Shown piece after piece: positions 17,144 to 23,276 of a stretch of DNA of 50,248 bases. The notes below the pieces were generated by a model that was not told the origin of the DNA, searched no databases, and was given only the letters and a program-made list of their open reading frames with translations. The position numbers were made by a program, and so were the translations under genes. How positions within the stretch are numbered: position 1 is the stretch's first letter; each line of letters opens with the position of its first letter. Source of the stretch: an uncultured Bacilli bacterium (GTDB lineage: Bacteria; Bacillota_I; Bacilli_A; RF39; UBA660); contig CAJTKV010000003.1 of NCBI GenBank assembly GCA_910577075.1, positions 29,864-80,111 of the forward strand, read 5' to 3'.

Positions 17144-17440
17144 ATGAAAAAGCATAGAAAATATCATATGAGACTCATTTGTTATACATTAGTGTTAGTT
17201 GGCATAGCTGGACTAATAGCTTTTTCGTGTTTTAATACTTGGCAGAAGATTTATGAAAATCGCAGGCTAAAAGAAGAGTTAGAACAAAAATATAGTAATC
17301 TTGTCGATAAGGAGGAAACCTTATCAGGAGAAGTTGTCAAGCTTCAAGATCCAGAATATGCAGCAAAATATGCAAGAGAGAAATATCTATATAGCAAGGA
17401 TGGCGAATTGATAATAGATATGTCTCAATTACAAGAATAG
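17144..17440 (+). CDS. divIC: Septum formation protein DivIC (FtsB-like)
   Basis: Single-pass divisome protein. The 98-residue product has a basic cytoplasmic start (MKKHRKYHMR), one membrane segment at about 11-30, then a coiled coil (IYENRRLKEELEQKYSNL, about 36-62) and the conserved EYAAKYAREKYLYSKDGE end. Divisome partners are FtsL and DivIB/FtsQ. RBS AAGGAGAAGATACT. Last host protein gene before ssrA. Confidence 0.93.
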   Translation: MKKHRKYHMRLICYTLVLVGIAGLIAFSCFNTWQKIYENRRLKEELEQKYSNLVDKEETLSGEVVKLQDPEYAAKYAREKYLYSKDGELIIDMSQLQE

Positions 17441-17441
17441 T

Positions 17442-17469
17442 TGAAAAATAGTAACTTATGTGTTATTAT
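17442..17469 (+). promoter_or_regulatory. Promoter of ssrA, overlapping a hairpin
   Basis: TTGAAA (17442-17447), 16 bases, TATTAT (17464-17469), about 14 bases before the tmRNA 5' end. The same bases form a stem (AATAGTAAC with GTTATTATT) followed by Ts, so the segment may also terminate divIC transcription. Confidence 0.6.
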
Positions 17470-17482
17470 TTTTTTTGTAAAT

Positions 17483-17840
17483 GGGCTCGTACTTGGTTTC
17501 GACAGGATACAGTCTTGATTTAGTTGCAGGTGGTGGCTACCCTAAGTAGCAAAAATTTAAAATTAAACGACAAAAAAGTAAATTTTGCTTCAGCATTAGC
17601 ATTTGCTTAAGATAGCAAAGAAGCGCTGATATTTTAATTTTCCATAGTTAAAATATTGGTTCATATATATGGAATATGTCTATGTTAATTTCTATGTGAT
17701 ATAGATGAAAATTTAATAGAATAGTATGCATTAGTTTGTTAGATACTTTTGTGCATATGAAATAATAATTCTAACTAAACCTGTAGACGCTATTTAAAAG
17801 AGTATTTTGGACAGCGGTTCGACTCCGCTCGGGTCCACCA
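17483..17840 (+). ncRNA. ssrA: Transfer-messenger RNA (tmRNA)
   Basis: tmRNA rescues stalled ribosomes and adds a degradation tag. The tRNA-like ends are clear: 5' GGGCTCGTACTTGGTTTCGAC pairs with the 3' acceptor strand CGGGTCC, ahead of the encoded ACCA end at 17840, and the T arm is AGCGG-TTCGACT-CCGCT. After a first pseudoknot (GGTGGCTACC...GTAGC) the tag frame reads NDKKVNFASALAFA and TAA at 17608-17610. By analogy with E. coli the resume codon would be TTA at 17563, so the exact tag start is unsure. The gene's 3' end is the prophage attachment site. Confidence 0.96.
17810..17840 (+). other. Probable attL within the ssrA 3' end
   Basis: The T arm and acceptor strand of the tmRNA (GCGGTTCGACTCCGCTCGGG and on to ACCA) abut prophage DNA, with the integrase gene ending 114 bases away. 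tRNA and tmRNA 3' ends are common targets of tyrosine integrases, which restore the gene end on insertion. The exact core cannot be set without attR. Confidence 0.7.
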
Positions 17841-17851
17841 TTAAGAATTTT

Positions 17852-17890
17852 AACAAATCCCTTTAATTCCGGGATTTGTTTTATTTTTTA
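17852..17890 (+). terminator. Terminator downstream of ssrA
   Basis: AACAAATCCC (17852-17861) and GGGATTTGTT (17871-17880) form a perfect 10-bp stem with a 9-base loop, followed by TTATTTTTT. It terminates ssrA. It may be phage-supplied if the att core ends at the CCA. Confidence 0.9.
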
Positions 17891-17929
17891 ATGCTTTCGA
17901 AAACGTTTAAAAATGTCTAAATTTGGTAC

Positions 17930-17951
17930 CGTTACGTACACGTTACGTACA
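17930..17951 (+). repeat. Tandem 11-bp repeat next to the integrase gene
   Basis: CGTTACGTACA occurs twice without a gap (17930-17940 and 17941-17951), ending two bases before the integrase stop codon. Position beside attL suggests arm-type integrase sites; this is inference. Confidence 0.8.
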
Positions 17952-17953
17952 AA

Positions 17954-19066
17954 TTATATTGCCTCCAATCTTTCATCATCTATGTCATATTTTAATTTTT
18001 CTATTTCATTTATTATTAATTCTTTTTTTCTATGAATGTATACTGAGTTAGTAACATCATTTTTTAAGCTGTGACCAATAATTGTTTTTAATATTGCTTC
18101 TTTAAATCCACATTCATCGGCTTTAGTTGCAAATGTATGTCTAGTACAATATGGTAGATATTCTTTAGATTCTAACCCTAATTCTATCATAAACTCTTTA
18201 AACTCTTCTTCATATTTTTTAAGTGGTTTTTGATTACCATTTTCTGATATTAAATATTTATTATTCGGATCATATAGTTCTTCTATTATTGGCTTTATTA
18301 AGTGATGTATAGGAATGACTCTATTTGTTCCTGCTTCTGTCTTCATTCCACCTATCATGTAATTATCGTCTAAAAACACATTTATGTTTTTAATTTCTAA
18401 TATTTCACTTGGTCTTATTCCTGTATATAAAGATATTAATATTATTTTGCCAATTAATCTATTTCTATGATTCCAAAATAATTTAATATCATGATCTTCT
18501 ATTGGCTTATATAGTGTTGATTTCAATTTCTTTCCTATGTCTAATTCTGAAGTATCGATGATGATGTTAATTTCAAAATAATTTTTTGCATAAGCGAAAG
18601 CTCGATTAAACAAATTGATCTGATAACTTTTGCTCGTGTATCCAAGATTTAAACTATCTAAATATATTTGTAATTGAAAAAATTTTAATTCTAATACTTT
18701 AATTTTTGATATATTATCCATTTGTAACTTATTATTAGCTCCTTTGAGACTTCTTAGATTGCTTCTTGACATTTTATTGTTGTCGCAATCTTTTTGAGCT
18801 AATTCAATGGTCTTTTCACATAATAAGCCAAAGGTAATATCTTTGTTTTCTACTTCGTAAGGATTTTCATGATATTTTAGCAATATTTTATATCCATCAT
18901 TATATGATTCTACTCTTGCTAATGGCTCTTGGTAATAATCTTTAATTTCTGGATCATAAACGCCTGGAGCATACACTCGATATTCATCTTTTCCATTTCT
19001 AGTTCTTTTTACGATGCTTCCAAAACCATTAGGTAATTTTCGCCTTCTTGTTTTCTTTCTTGTCAT
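17954..19066 (-). CDS. Tyrosine-type phage integrase
   Basis: Catalyses site-specific insertion and, with an excisionase, excision. The 370-residue product has a basic N-terminal arm-binding region (NGFGSIVKRTRNGKDEYRVY), a core-binding SAM-like domain (about 75-170) and a catalytic domain with R218 (TGIRPSE), K242, R309-H310 (CTRHTFAT), H332 (GHS) and nucleophile Y343 (SVYIH). The first histidine of the usual HxxRH box is Y306. RBS AAGGAGGAATAAAACT on this strand. A copy of the shared leader motif lies 65-82 bases upstream of its start. Confidence 0.95.
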   Translation of the reverse strand: MTRKKTRRRKLPNGFGSIVKRTRNGKDEYRVYAPGVYDPEIKDYYQEPLARVESYNDGYKILLKYHENPYEVENKDITFGLLCEKTIELAQKDCDNNKMSRSNLRSLKGANNKLQMDNISKIKVLELKFFQLQIYLDSLNLGYTSKSYQINLFNRAFAYAKNYFEINIIIDTSELDIGKKLKSTLYKPIEDHDIKLFWNHRNRLIGKIILISLYTGIRPSEILEIKNINVFLDDNYMIGGMKTEAGTNRVIPIHHLIKPIIEELYDPNNKYLISENGNQKPLKKYEEEFKEFMIELGLESKEYLPYCTRHTFATKADECGFKEAILKTIIGHSLKNDVTNSVYIHRKKELIINEIEKLKYDIDDERLEAI

Positions 19067-19130
19067 AGTTTTATTCCTCCTTTTTATTGCAAAGGAATTC
19101 TATCTATGATAATATTAATACATAGAAAAA

Positions 19131-19148
19131 ATTCCTTATTCGTGTATG
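19131..19148 (-). promoter_or_regulatory. Partial copy of the shared leader motif, upstream of int
   Basis: Read on the minus strand it is CATACACGAATAAGGAAT, identical over 17 bases to the motif at 21054-21070 and nearly identical to the one at 23106-23122. It lies upstream of the integrase, in its sense orientation. Confidence 0.7.
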
Positions 19149-19163
19149 TGATTTTTTTCTATA

Positions 19164-19211
19164 GAGTACTTTGTACTCGCAACGATCGTATTCCAGTACG
19201 GTCGTTTTTTT
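19164..19211 (+). terminator. Inverted repeat and plus-strand terminator between int and lipoprotein genes
   Basis: GAGTAC-TTT-GTACTC (19164-19178) is a perfect dyad. Next to it AACGATCGTA (19181-19190) pairs with TACGGTCGTT (19197-19206) with a single mismatch and is followed by seven Ts on the plus strand. Its T-run faces the minus-strand lipoprotein genes, so it would stop plus-strand transcription. Confidence 0.65.
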
Positions 19212-19213
19212 AT

Positions 19214-19570
19214 TTAACAATCCCTAGGTGTTCCACTATTTAAATAACATTTACAGCCATCTTCATTACAATACATATAACCTTTTATTTCGTTGCCATT
19301 TTCATCTTTCCACGTTTTTAAAGATTTTTTTCCTGTTGTTATTCTAGTGGTAGTAGTAGTTTTCTTTTTAGTTGTTTTAGTACTACTTGATGTTGTTGTT
19401 GATTCGGTTGTCGTAGTACTTGTTGTAGTTGTAGTCGTACTAGTACTCATATCATTAATTTGTGATTCTAATTCATTTATTTTATTCTCTAATTGTTCTG
19501 TTTTATTTTCACATCCAGTAAGTATCATTAATGATACAATTATTATTGATAATATTAATCTTTTTTTCAT
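19214..19570 (-). CDS. Thr-rich lipoprotein, possible superinfection exclusion factor
   Basis: The product (118 residues) has a lipoprotein signal peptide (MKKRLILSIIIVSLMILTGC, lipobox LTGC). After a short coiled segment (ENKINELESQINDM) comes a threonine-rich stretch (about 42-80) and a cysteine-rich end with CNEDGCKC and GTPRDC. The upstream neighbour has the same plan and the same C-terminal Cys pattern, so the two are paralogues. Position between integrase and repressor matches lipoproteins such as Ltp of phage TP-J34 that block DNA entry by other phages; there is no sequence match to them that I can see. Confidence 0.82.
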   Translation of the reverse strand: MKKRLILSIIIVSLMILTGCENKTEQLENKINELESQINDMSTSTTTTTTSTTTTESTTTSSSTKTTKKKTTTTTRITTGKKSLKTWKDENGNEIKGYMYCNEDGCKCYLNSGTPRDC

Positions 19571-19583
19571 ATCTCAAACTCCT

Positions 19584-19943
19584 TTAACAATCTATAGGTG
19601 TTCCATCAGTTTTAGTACATTTGCAATTGTTATTCTCATCACAATATTTATAATAATCATAATTATGTTTTTCATCACTGTTTATTTTATATCTCTTTGT
19701 TGTTGGAATTATTAAGGGTGCTTTAGTTGTAGTCGTGCTTTTTTTAGTAGTGTTTGTAGTTTTATTCGTTGTTGTAGTAGAAATGTTTTCTTTAGTTGTT
19801 GTGGTGCTGATTGTAGTTGAAGTTGTTGTGCTTGTGCTAGCCGTTGTGACAGACTCTTCATTCAATGTTTGAACTTTATTATCACATCCAACCAAACAGA
19901 AAGTAAAAACAATTATACATAAACTAAATAAATGTTTTTTCAT
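19584..19943 (-). CDS. Thr-rich lipoprotein, paralogue of the next gene
   Basis: The product (119 residues) has signal peptide MKKHLFSLCIIVFTFCLVGC with lipobox LVGC, then a Thr/Ser-rich linker (about 33-74) and the C-terminal pattern CDENNNCKC and GTPIDC shared with the downstream lipoprotein. Expected on the outer face of the cytoplasmic membrane of a lysogen, so a lysogenic conversion or exclusion role is plausible. Overlaps the ImmA-type gene by four bases, so the lysogeny genes form one minus-strand operon. Confidence 0.82.
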   Translation of the reverse strand: MKKHLFSLCIIVFTFCLVGCDNKVQTLNEESVTTASTSTTTSTTISTTTTKENISTTTTNKTTNTTKKSTTTTKAPLIIPTTKRYKINSDEKHNYDYYKYCDENNNCKCTKTDGTPIDC

Positions 19944-20269
19944 AAGTTTTCCTCCTTAATCTCATTCATAATTTGCTTAATATATTTAGATGCTTCATCT
20001 TCGTATTTGTCTACATAGAAAGCAAATAAATCTTTATCATATTGACATAATTGATTTAATTCAATATGTGCCAATTCGTGTAGTATTGTTTTCTTCTTTT
20101 TATAGTATGATAACTTATCATTTATAAAAATTAGATAACACCCTTTGTAGTAATCTACAAAACCTCTTACATTATCATAATTCCAATTTTCATATATGAT
20201 TGTAGCATTGTAATAGTTTAATAAGTCTTGTAGTGAAATACAACCTAATAATAATCCCTTTATATTCAT
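19940..20269 (-). CDS. ImmA/IrrE-type metallopeptidase
   Basis: Proteases of this family cleave CI/ImmR-type repressors to trigger induction. The HELAH zinc motif is at about residues 64-68 (KKTILHELAHIEL) with an acidic third ligand region DKYEDEASKY. GTGAGG points to ATG at 20269 (109 residues); an in-frame GTG at 20281 overlaps that RBS. Placement next to the repressor is the normal pairing. Confidence 0.9.
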   Translation of the reverse strand: MNIKGLLLGCISLQDLLNYYNATIIYENWNYDNVRGFVDYYKGCYLIFINDKLSYYKKKKTILHELAHIELNQLCQYDKDLFAFYVDKYEDEASKYIKQIMNEIKEENL

Positions 20270-20342
20270 AATAAACCTCACTAACTTTAAACTGCTAAAT
20301 TTATTTTAACACTTGAATTATTATTTGTGTAGAACAAATGTA

Positions 20343-20726
20343 TTAATTTACATTTCCTTTTTCTTGAGCTTCATCAAATTTTCTATGTTGAGTCTCTATC
20401 ATATCCATAAAAAATTCTTTTTGTTCATCTGTCAAACGACCATCACTATCCATCAAAAACTTATATCTCTCCATTGTTTTTAATGTATCCATTGGATTAT
20501 TTTTCATATCAGTTCGTCCAATTAGATAATCTGTTGTTACATTAAAATAATCGGCGATATAATCTAGCATTTCTGGAGACGGAGTAGATTGATGACTTTC
20601 CCACTTTGTGATTAATCCTTGAGAAACTTCTAATTCTTCTGCAATTCTATCTTGAGACAACTTCTTTTCTAGTCTTAAATCTTTAAATATGTCTCCAAAC
20701 ATTCTATTTTCGTTTATTATTGCCAT
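20343..20726 (-). CDS. CI/ImmR-type phage repressor
   Basis: XRE-family DNA-binding protein of 127 residues. The HTH covers about residues 10-66 (LRLEKKLSQDRIAEELEVSQ, then WESHQSTPSPEMLDYIADYF). The C-terminal part is short and charged, with no Ser-Lys autoprotease domain, which fits removal by the neighbouring ImmA-type protease. Expected to bind the AATAC-N5-GTATT dyads upstream and keep the early promoter off. RBS AAGGAGGGGAAAAT. Confidence 0.92.
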   Translation of the reverse strand: MAIINENRMFGDIFKDLRLEKKLSQDRIAEELEVSQGLITKWESHQSTPSPEMLDYIADYFNVTTDYLIGRTDMKNNPMDTLKTMERYKFLMDSDGRLTDEQKEFFMDMIETQHRKFDEAQEKGNVN

Positions 20727-20783
20727 ATTTTCCCCTCCTTAAATATAATTTAACACAATTAGAAATAAATTTCAAATAAAAAT

Positions 20784-20798
20784 AATACAAAATGTATT
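20784..20798 (+). promoter_or_regulatory. Operator 1 (AATAC-N5-GTATT)
   Basis: AATAC-AAAAT-GTATT, a perfect 5-bp dyad that overlaps the first two bases of the -35 box of the early promoter. The repressor gene starts 58 bases away. Confidence 0.7.
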
Positions 20799-20825
20799 GA
20801 CAATGCTTTTTTGTTTTGATATTAT
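20797..20825 (+). promoter_or_regulatory. Early rightward promoter of the prophage
   Basis: Perfect -35 TTGACA (20797-20802), 17-base spacer, TATTAT (20820-20825). Start expected near 20832. It drives the early operon and is bracketed by two like operators. Confidence 0.85.
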
Positions 20826-20833
20826 ATACTTGT

Positions 20834-20850
20834 CAATACAAAAAGTATTG
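20834..20850 (+). promoter_or_regulatory. Operator 2 (CAATAC-N5-GTATTG)
   Basis: A 6-bp perfect dyad around AAAAA, same half-site as operator 1, 50 bases away centre to centre within one base, and at the expected transcript start. Suitable for repressor binding. Confidence 0.72.
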
Positions 20851-20865
20851 AAATGTGGTAAAAAA

Positions 20866-21076
20866 GAAATCAAGTCCTAGCGACCAAACTAAACTTGATT
20901 TCAAATCAGTGCTTAATAATAGTAATATCAATAAATTTAATAATTATTTTAAATTTTACTATTATTTTAGCTATATATTTTAAGTTTTTAAAAATGCTTT
21001 TCATTTTTAGCTCCTTCTTTTTTTGATTCTTTTGTTCGCTGGAACACATTAATCATACACGAATAAGGAAGGAGAA
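20866..21076 (+). promoter_or_regulatory. Long early leader: two hairpins and shared 39-bp element (copy A)
   Basis: This stretch has no gene. Hairpin 1: GAAATCAAGT (20866-20875) with ACTTGATTTC (20893-20902), loop 17. Hairpin 2: AATAATAGTAA (20915-20925) with TTACTATTATT (20956-20966), loop 30. Then an AT-rich spacer and element GCTGGAACAC-N3-AATCATACACGAATA-N-GGAAGGAGAA at 21038-21076, matching 23090-23128 at 36 of 39 positions. Unlike copy B, the GGAAGGAG here leads to no start codon; a small CTCTTT/AAAGAG hairpin follows. The next gene starts at 21153. Confidence 0.75.
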
Positions 21077-21152
21077 AACTTAAAATAACCTCTTTAAAAA
21101 GAGATATTTAAATTATACCACAAAAAGTTTTAAAAGCAAAGGAGGTATATAT

Positions 21153-21374
21153 TTGAAAAGAGTATGGTTAATTAACTATCGCAAAAACAAGAAAATGTCA
21201 CAAGAAGAATTAGCTTGTAAATGTGATGTTAAACAAATGACTATTTCTTCAATTGAAAATGGAACAAGAAGGCCAAGTCCGGAACTTGCTAAAAAGATAG
21301 CAATAGTTTTAGATTTTGATTGGACAAAATTCTATGAAGAAAACACAGTAAATCAAGAAGAAGAGGAAGGATAA
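21153..21374 (+). CDS. Cro-like XRE-family regulator
   Basis: First gene of the early operon. The 73-residue product is almost wholly an HTH (INYRKNKKMSQEELACKCDV, then TISSIENGTRRPSPELAKKIA) with a short acidic tail. Likely Cro-type or second lysogeny regulator. Start is TTG at 21153, supported by a strong AAGGAGGTATATA RBS. Confidence 0.88.
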   Translation: MKRVWLINYRKNKKMSQEELACKCDVKQMTISSIENGTRRPSPELAKKIAIVLDFDWTKFYEENTVNQEEEEG

Positions 21375-21375
21375 G

Positions 21376-21540
21376 ATGATTAAATTATTATGTTCAATAT
21401 TTTTAGCAATTTACTACTTGTTATATACGAGATTAAACAAAAAAGTTAATAGCTTAAACAAAAAAGAGAAACAATTCTTTATTGTAACTCTAATAGTTGT
21501 TTATATTATATATCTTTTATTGATTTGGATAGTTCTTTAA
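21376..21540 (+). CDS. Small membrane protein
   Basis: The product (54 residues) begins MIKLLCSIFLAIYYLLY, has a basic middle (LNKKVNSLNKKEK) and a second hydrophobic segment (FIVTLIVVYIIYLLLIWIVL). ATG 21376 lies one base after the stop of the HTH gene, without a strong RBS, so it is probably coupled. Its end overlaps the convergent gene by 35 bases. Function unknown. Confidence 0.6.
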   Translation: MIKLLCSIFLAIYYLLYTRLNKKVNSLNKKEKQFFIVTLIVVYIIYLLLIWIVL

Positions 21541-21877
21541 TTAAAGGTTGTAATGCCTCATGTCTAGAAGTAACGTCCCATTCAGATAATGAATTATATA
21601 TTTTATCAAAGATTTTATAATCTATTTTGGGAAAATAAAGAGTTAATTTATGTAATGATTTTTGAAAGTTAGCTTTTTCTTTGAGATTAATGCCGTCTTT
21701 TGAATATATTTCACCAACAGCATCTAAAAAATCAAAAATAACTTGTAATCTATTTTGATTATAATATTCAAATTTCTTTAATTTAATTTCTTTATTTTTA
21801 TTGATAATCGCAATTATTATTTGAGGAATCGTAGTAGCACAAGCAGTAATAATAGCTACCCATATTGTATCAGACAC
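21506..21877 (-). CDS. Inverted membrane-anchored protein, unknown (candidate moron)
   Basis: The product has one hydrophobic N-terminal segment (WVAIITACATTIPQIIIAII) followed by a basic stretch (NKNKEIKLKK) and a soluble helical domain of about 85 residues. The start is uncertain: GTG 21877 has the better RBS (GAGGTG, 6 bases), GTG 21886 is also in frame. It runs against the early operon, as independently expressed lysogen genes (morons) do. Membrane anchor with a cytoplasmic helical domain would suit an exclusion or sensing role; this is only inference. Confidence 0.72.
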   Translation of the reverse strand: MSDTIWVAIITACATTIPQIIIAIINKNKEIKLKKFEYYNQNRLQVIFDFLDAVGEIYSKDGINLKEKANFQKSLHKLTLYFPKIDYKIFDKIYNSLSEWDVTSRHEALQPLIKELSKSIKDI

Positions 21878-21953
21878 ATCAAACACCTCACTTTCTAGCC
21901 AATATTATAAGTTAGAAAGAAGAGTAAATCAATTAATAGAAAGGAGAATCTTT

Positions 21954-22208
21954 ATGTTATCAATGCCAACTCACGAAGTAATTGTTGTCTATAAAGATGA
22001 TAAAGAAAGATCGATTATGAGTGTAGATTACTCAAACAGAGAAGAGTTTATAGATCATATGAAACATATTAGAGAAAGATATGCAAAAGGACAAATGATA
22101 AACACTGATAATGCGCAAGACTGGAAGATAGTTAAGTATTGTACATTTGATAAAGAACAAAGAGTTATATATGAATGTTCTATTGAAGAGATATTAGAAG
22201 AAAAATAG
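21954..22208 (+). CDS. Hypothetical early phage protein
   Basis: The 84-residue product is charged and soluble, with a strand-rich first part (HEVIVVYKDDKERSIMSV) and helices (REEFIDHMKHIRERYAKG). No family recognised. RBS AAGGAGAATCTTT. Restarts the plus-strand early operon after the inverted gene; followed by 22223 with 14 bases between. Confidence 0.75.
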   Translation: MLSMPTHEVIVVYKDDKERSIMSVDYSNREEFIDHMKHIRERYAKGQMINTDNAQDWKIVKYCTFDKEQRVIYECSIEEILEEK

Positions 22209-22222
22209 AAAGAAGGAATTTT

Positions 22223-22456
22223 ATGTTTAGAGAACATACAACAGAAGAAATAATGAACTTTATCTTTGGAGATGAAGTAAAAGAGGAAATGGAAATACCT
22301 CGTAAAAAAGAAGAATCAAAAAAGAATATTCAAACTGAAGATAATACAGTCGAAATTAGTATTGAATTAAAAAACTATGATGAAGTTATAAGAAAACTAG
22401 AAAATATAAAAAAACTTCTAAATGAAATCAGTAACATTCATATAGAAGTAAAGTAA
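22223..22456 (+). CDS. Hypothetical early phage protein
   Basis: The 77-residue product is acidic, with a charged centre (RKKEESKKNIQTEDNT) and a C-terminal segment that looks like a strand plus amphipathic helix (IELKNYDEVIRKLENIKKLL). Similar small proteins of unknown role occur in early operons of Firmicute phages. RBS AGAAGGAATTTT. Confidence 0.7.
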   Translation: MFREHTTEEIMNFIFGDEVKEEMEIPRKKEESKKNIQTEDNTVEISIELKNYDEVIRKLENIKKLLNEISNIHIEVK

Positions 22457-22458
22457 AA

Positions 22459-22683
22459 TCACATCTTCAAATTATGTATATCTTGTTTTAATTTATTATC
22501 ATTTAATTTGATTTGAGAATGACAATTTGGACAACTAACATAACCACCAATTTTGTTACCAGAAAACTTAAATACATTCTCGCAGTTAGGACATTTTAAA
22601 TTAAAACTAGATTTAGCTATGGCATTACTAACAGTTTTTTGTAATGCGTTAGGATTAAATTTTACTTTGACACTAGCTTTCAT
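22459..22683 (-). CDS. Inverted zinc-ribbon protein (candidate moron)
   Basis: The 74-residue product has two CPNC knuckles (residues about 33-36 and 52-55: CPNCENVFKFSG and CPNCHSQI), a rubredoxin-like zinc ribbon, preceded by a short basic region. Likely nucleic-acid or protein binding. A strong RBS (AAGGAGGTGTGATTTA) and opposite orientation to the early operon suggest its own promoter and expression in the lysogen. Confidence 0.75.
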   Translation of the reverse strand: MKASVKVKFNPNALQKTVSNAIAKSSFNLKCPNCENVFKFSGNKIGGYVSCPNCHSQIKLNDNKLKQDIHNLKM

Positions 22684-22738
22684 TAAATCACACCTCCTTA
22701 AGCTAATTATAGCATAGGAGAAATTGAAAGGAGTTCTT

Positions 22739-23017
22739 ATGAAAGATTTAGACAGTTATAAAAATGTACCTGTGTCTGTAGCAGCAGAACTTTTGGGGGT
22801 AAGTCAGCCATTTATTCGAGAAGGAATAAAGGCGGGAAGCTTGCCAATTGGTTCAGCTGTACAAATATCAGGAGATAAGTGGAGTTTTCAAATCAGTCCA
22901 GGATTACTTAGAGAATATATAACTGGATCTACCTCTTTAAAAAAATACTTTGAAGAAAACAAAGAGATTTTAAAAGAGATATTTGAAAGCACAAAAAAAG
23001 ATTGCCAAGAAACTTAG
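22739..23017 (+). CDS. Excisionase-like / MerR-type HTH protein
   Basis: The 92-residue product contains a winged-helix style HTH (VSVAAELLGVSQPFIREGIK) followed by GSLPIGSAVQISGDKWSF, the DNA-binding pattern of phage excisionases and small MerR-type adaptors. GAAAGGAGTTCTT supports ATG 22739; a TTG at 22724 is in frame but inside the RBS region. A hairpin spans its stop codon (GATTGC 23000-23005 with GCAATC 23017-23022). Confidence 0.75.
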   Translation: MKDLDSYKNVPVSVAAELLGVSQPFIREGIKAGSLPIGSAVQISGDKWSFQISPGLLREYITGSTSLKKYFEENKEILKEIFESTKKDCQET

Positions 23018-23128
23018 CAATCAAGTAACAAATTTGTAAATAAAATTTACTTTTTAAGTATAACAAATTATTTACAAAAAATCAAACGTGCTGGAACACG
23101 TAAATCATACACGAATATGGAAGGAGAA
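23000..23128 (+). promoter_or_regulatory. Intergenic leader: two hairpins and shared 39-bp element (copy B)
   Basis: Same architecture as at 20866-21076. Hairpin 1 GATTGC/GCAATC (23000-23022); hairpin 2 TTTGTAAATAA (23033-23043) with TTATTTACAAA (23068-23078), loop 24; then the element GCTGGAACAC-N3-AATCATACACGAATA-N-GGAAGGAGAA at 23090-23128. The hairpin sequences differ from copy A while the element is nearly identical. In this copy GGAAGGAG is the RBS for ATG 23134. Confidence 0.75.
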
Positions 23129-23133
23129 TCTTT

Positions 23134-23274
23134 ATGAAGAAAAATATAAATGAGTATAAAGGATTAATATTTATTGTATTAACTTTTTTAGTAGCAACTA
23201 TAGTGTTAGTTGTTGGTATGAAAACAGTAGAAGAACGATTAAATATTGATTCTTATGTTATGGAAGAGAGATAG
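23134..23274 (+). CDS. Small single-pass membrane protein
   Basis: The 46-residue product has a short polar start (MKKNINEYK), one membrane helix (GLIFIVLTFLVATIVLVVG) and a charged tail. Its RBS is part of the shared 39-bp element. Two bases before the replication gene. Function unknown. Confidence 0.7.
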   Translation: MKKNINEYKGLIFIVLTFLVATIVLVVGMKTVEERLNIDSYVMEER

Positions 23275-23276
23275 AC

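Noticed and set aside
19293..19715. Plus-strand open frame of 140 codons opposite the lipoprotein genes, rich in Val
   Set aside because: It is the complement of the Thr-codon runs in two well-formed lipoprotein genes, has no RBS and spans their intergenic gap.
19340..19860. Repetitive DNA (GTAGTAGTTG-like runs) that could be a tandem repeat array or CRISPR
   Set aside because: The pattern comes from irregular Thr codons inside two coding regions; there are no constant repeats with unique spacers. No CRISPR array was seen anywhere.
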